Shown here piece after piece: positions 62,601-64,000 of a stretch of 64,000 bases of DNA. Below the pieces are notes generated by a model, which was not told where the DNA came from, did no database searches, and worked only from the letters and a program-made list of their open reading frames with translations. This DNA comes from BS150m-G50 sp964517435 (GTDB lineage Bacteria; CAIWAD01; BS150m-G50). The stretch is from positions 1-64,000 of the forward strand of contig CAZFEC010000007.1 of assembly GCA_964517435.1 (NCBI GenBank), in the 5' to 3' direction. A program made the position numbers and the translations under genes. How positions within the stretch are numbered: position 1 is the first letter of the stretch; every line of letters begins with the position of its first letter.

Positions 62601-63132
62601 TCTGGGGCTTTCCACCGTCTACGGTATCGTCAAGCAGAACGAGGGCAATATCTTCGCTGAAAGCGTACCGGGCGAAGGGAGCGTTTTTCGAATCTACTGG
62701 CCCCGGCTGCAGGAGGGAAGTCCCGCTCAACCGTCGGAATCGTTGGGTGAAGTGCAGGGAGGGGATGAAGTCATTCTCTTCGTCGAGGATGACCCGCAGG
62801 TGAGAGATATTTCGATCAGCAAGCTGCGCTCGCTCGGTTATACGGTGCTGGAAGCCGGGGACGGGGTCGCCGCGCTGGAACTGGTCCGGGCCGGGGAGCT
62901 GCGGGTGGATCTGTTAATCACCGACCTGGTCATGCCGGAGATGAACGGCAAGGACCTGGCTTCGGTGCTGTCGGAGATGCAGCCGGACCTGAAGTTGCTG
63001 TACATCTCCGGTTATACGGAGGAATACATCGTTGAGGACGGCAAATTGGAACGGGGAGTGAATTTCCTCGCCAAGCCTTACTCCGGTGAGAAGCTGGCGG
63101 TTACGGTTCGCTCCATACTGGACGCGGAATGA
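59617..63132 (+). CDS. GAF/PAS multi-domain hybrid histidine kinase, with assembly gap
   Basis: About 1171 codons from ATG 59617, broken by 100 N. Order: GAF (about 20-175), gap, end of a PAS domain, second GAF (about 260-410), three PAS domains (about 420-800), HisKA with His in GGIAHDFNNILTAINGY near 805, HATPase (FEPFFTTKDIGKGTGLGLST), receiver with Asp in LLITDLVMPEM near 1100. No membrane segment, so a cytoplasmic sensor. A PAS first half is missing, so the real gap is probably longer than 100 bp. Confidence 0.88.
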   Translation: MSGKDQSYDIFELITEFDERVSHLESDRVVREALLFCLDRLKLQRASITLLTEDRSAFRPLVLESRSDDAEILPLIPIDETHLGEVIASGCPSYRPDLSQSEPGYPLDAKLRDWGLKSDFSVPLLIEGECIGTLNSGSSEVDGVSDEVRRLLILLGPRLAHSLRNSQLYSQLQQSXXXXXXXXXXXXXXXXXXXXXXXXXXXXXXXXXXKDGRIITVLNNSIPLLDEHGKVVGMQSILFDISARRQREELIHLQQKLVLAVGKAVNLEEILQLCTRALIKVAGADCGGLLLVDDAGENLDLRYAEGLSEQFLSEVGRYDPNSVRAGLVMGGGSLFVGREECTALMPPAQRDEQISCFAALPRRLHDKVFGCIAAGSHQLDAIPSEVEESLETLTTQISAIVSRAQIVEKLRLSEERYRTLFMSMREGVIQTGPEGTVVEANPSAARILGYADPAEMIGKPTTDFWADPEERARLFEQLDAEGAASNIELRARRRDGSTVTVLASGKVDYGRRGEVVRSVFAFTDFSDYKQVEEALQTSEQKYRTIAYYNYDWEYWIDRDGIYKYVSPSVERITGYSPAEFIQDPGILKRIIHPDDWEMVARHKHKITASEEVLPLTFRIITREGDVRWISHHCQPVIDARGENLGRRGSNRDVTLQMQTEQELRKSERRFRSLTELSPATIVETDAEGNLVFLNRAGHDILGYKPDELSDANILDFVVPEDRERVVQNVGRLLAGEQLDGIQYTGLRHDGTLFPVVVYANVIRQDGEPSGVRAIVVDVTRQKALEDKLRHSLKLEGIGRLAGGIAHDFNNILTAINGYTEMVLMRLEQEQDPRTWRELNLVLEGGRKAEELVRQLLAFSRKQMIQPQTVDVNQTVNDLERMLSRTISEDIEIELSLTEETALVNADPGQLEQIIVNLVVNARDAIDLKPAGSRRITIETAPVELDVEFVATHLGSTPGSYIMISVSDTGIGMDEQTLERIFEPFFTTKDIGKGTGLGLSTVYGIVKQNEGNIFAESVPGEGSVFRIYWPRLQEGSPAQPSESLGEVQGGDEVILFVEDDPQVRDISISKLRSLGYTVLEAGDGVAALELVRAGELRVDLLITDLVMPEMNGKDLASVLSEMQPDLKLLYISGYTEEYIVEDGKLERGVNFLAKPYSGEKLAVTVRSILDAE
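60144..60243. other. assembly gap of 100 N
   Basis: Exactly 100 undetermined bases inside the hybrid kinase gene; a fixed placeholder size that shows the window joins two contigs. Confidence 0.98.
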
Positions 63133-63172
63133 CCGCACCCGCTAATCATCGTCATACTCGCACGAGGTAGTC

Positions 63173-63943
63173 ATGGCTGAGGAGCTGCTCAACCTGCAGG
63201 GACAAACCGCACTGGTAACCGGCGCTTCCGGCGGTATCGGCCGCGCCTGTGCACAACTGCTGGCCAGGCAGGGGGCGAGCGTGATCATCCACTATAACCG
63301 CAATCGCGAGGCGGCGGAAGCGACCCTGCAGACGCTGGAGGGCACCCACCAGATCATCTCCGCCGATCTCTGCGATCCGGAAGCGGTGCAGCGGCTGGCG
63401 GAGTCGGCGGTGACGCTGACCGGGCGGATCGACATCCTGGTCAACAACGCAGGGATGCATGTGGACCATCCCATCACCGAAACCAGCTACACCGAGTGGC
63501 AGACCGCCTGGAAGCAGACGCTGGAGACCAACCTGATCGGTCCCGCCAACCTCTGCTGGTGCGTCGTACAACATATGCGCGAACAGGGCGGGGGCCGGAT
63601 CGTAAACATCACCTCGCGGGGCGCCTTCCGGGGCGAGCCGAACGGACCGGCTTACGGTGCCAGCAAGGCGGGGTTGAACGCCTGCGGGCAGTCGCTGGCC
63701 AAGGCGCTGGGCGGCGAGGGTATTTTCGTATTCAATGTGGCGCCCGGTTTCGTGGAGACGGAGATGGCGGCGGTAACGCTGGCGGGACCGCGCGGTGATT
63801 TTCTGCGCGGTGAAAGCCCGCTGGGCCGGGTCGCCAGACCGGAAGAGGTCGCCCGCACGGTGCTGTTCCTGGCGTCTCCCGGATCAGAGTTTCTCACCGG
63901 CTGTATCGTCGACGTCAATGGCGCTTCTTATCTGAGAAGTTGA
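63173..63943 (+). CDS. SDR-family oxidoreductase (FabG-like)
   Basis: 256 residues. Classical short-chain dehydrogenase: TGASGGIGRACAQLL near 17-31 for NAD(P) binding, LVNNAGMHV near 91, catalytic Ser in ITSRGAF near 144, and YGASKAG with Tyr160/Lys164. C-terminal FLTGCIVDVNGAS. Possibly FabG or a general 3-oxoacyl/sugar alcohol dehydrogenase. GAGGT upstream of the ATG. 57 bp follow to the window end with nothing evident. Confidence 0.88.
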   Translation: MAEELLNLQGQTALVTGASGGIGRACAQLLARQGASVIIHYNRNREAAEATLQTLEGTHQIISADLCDPEAVQRLAESAVTLTGRIDILVNNAGMHVDHPITETSYTEWQTAWKQTLETNLIGPANLCWCVVQHMREQGGGRIVNITSRGAFRGEPNGPAYGASKAGLNACGQSLAKALGGEGIFVFNVAPGFVETEMAAVTLAGPRGDFLRGESPLGRVARPEEVARTVLFLASPGSEFLTGCIVDVNGASYLRS

Positions 63944-64000
63944 GGATTTGTACCACCCCCAGCCGTTGTCCGCCTGGGATTGGAAAGAGCGTGTTTTTAC

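Noticed and set aside
1..64000. CRISPR arrays, tRNA or rRNA genes
   Set aside because: No regularly spaced direct repeats or cloverleaf/rRNA sequences were seen by eye.

Overview
This is about 64 kb of GC-rich DNA from a Gram-negative, probably anaerobic bacterium. It is probably a scaffold from a draft or metagenome assembly, because a run of exactly 100 N interrupts one gene at 60144-60243. The first gene ends in a type IX secretion (T9SS) sorting domain, and there are several outer-membrane barrels. With Rnf, Nfn and a clostridial-style rnf gene order, this points to the FCB superphylum or a related candidate phylum (inference; no 16S rRNA is present). No tRNA, rRNA, CRISPR array, integrase or intact transposase was seen.

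Layout. 1-1.0 kb: 3' end of a T9SS-sorted beta-helix protein. 1.1-16.7 kb: a 12-gene surface-polysaccharide operon, all on the plus strand, with pyruvyl and carbamoyl transferases, GT2 and GT4 glycosyltransferases, CapA-like and CapK-like proteins, a fused two-domain oxidoreductase, a DUF354 protein, the initiating sugar-phosphate transferase, a Wzi-like barrel and a sugar dehydrogenase. No flippase or polymerase is present. 16.8-26.5 kb: gpmA, a secreted protein with 12 GDDxY repeats plus a HEAT-like tail, the mutS2-dnaG pair, and small accessory genes. 26.6-36.2 kb: asnA, then a probable alpha-galactoside use cluster (oxidoreductase, GHMP sugar kinase, sugar nucleotidyltransferase, GH36-like glycosidase, Na+/solute symporter, lipoprotein). 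36.4-44.2 kb: the Rnf ion-pumping complex, rnfCDGEA, a Tat/NusG-II protein, apbE, rnfB and an RseC-like protein. 44.2-47.7 kb: orphan and outer-membrane genes between GGTCCGACCC repeats. 47.8-55.2 kb: membrane and signalling genes, then the electron-bifurcating nfnAB pair. 55.5-64 kb: a transglutaminase-like secreted protein, an Fe-S protein, a GNAT-YoaP protein, a large hybrid histidine kinase and a short-chain dehydrogenase.

The most unusual signal is not a gene. The octamer GTGATACA / TGTATCAC occurs 40 times by my hand count, against about 1-2 expected by chance. It is split 20:20 between strands and falls in all five coding frames that avoid an in-frame stop. Its spacing of about one per kb over the first 36 kb resembles DNA uptake sequences or other highly iterated genomic motifs. 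It is then absent for about 22 kb (35738-57685) and returns at 57.7-59.7 kb. Within the empty block lies a separate family of GGTCCGACCC repeats, including a 248-bp element with perfect 20-bp inverted ends at 55262-55509.

Functionally, Rnf (Na+ or H+ pumping from ferredoxin to NAD) and Nfn (ferredoxin/NADH/NADPH bifurcation) together give a redox-balancing core, with ApbE supplying the covalent FMN of RnfD and RnfG. The Na+-coupled symporter could use a gradient made by Rnf.
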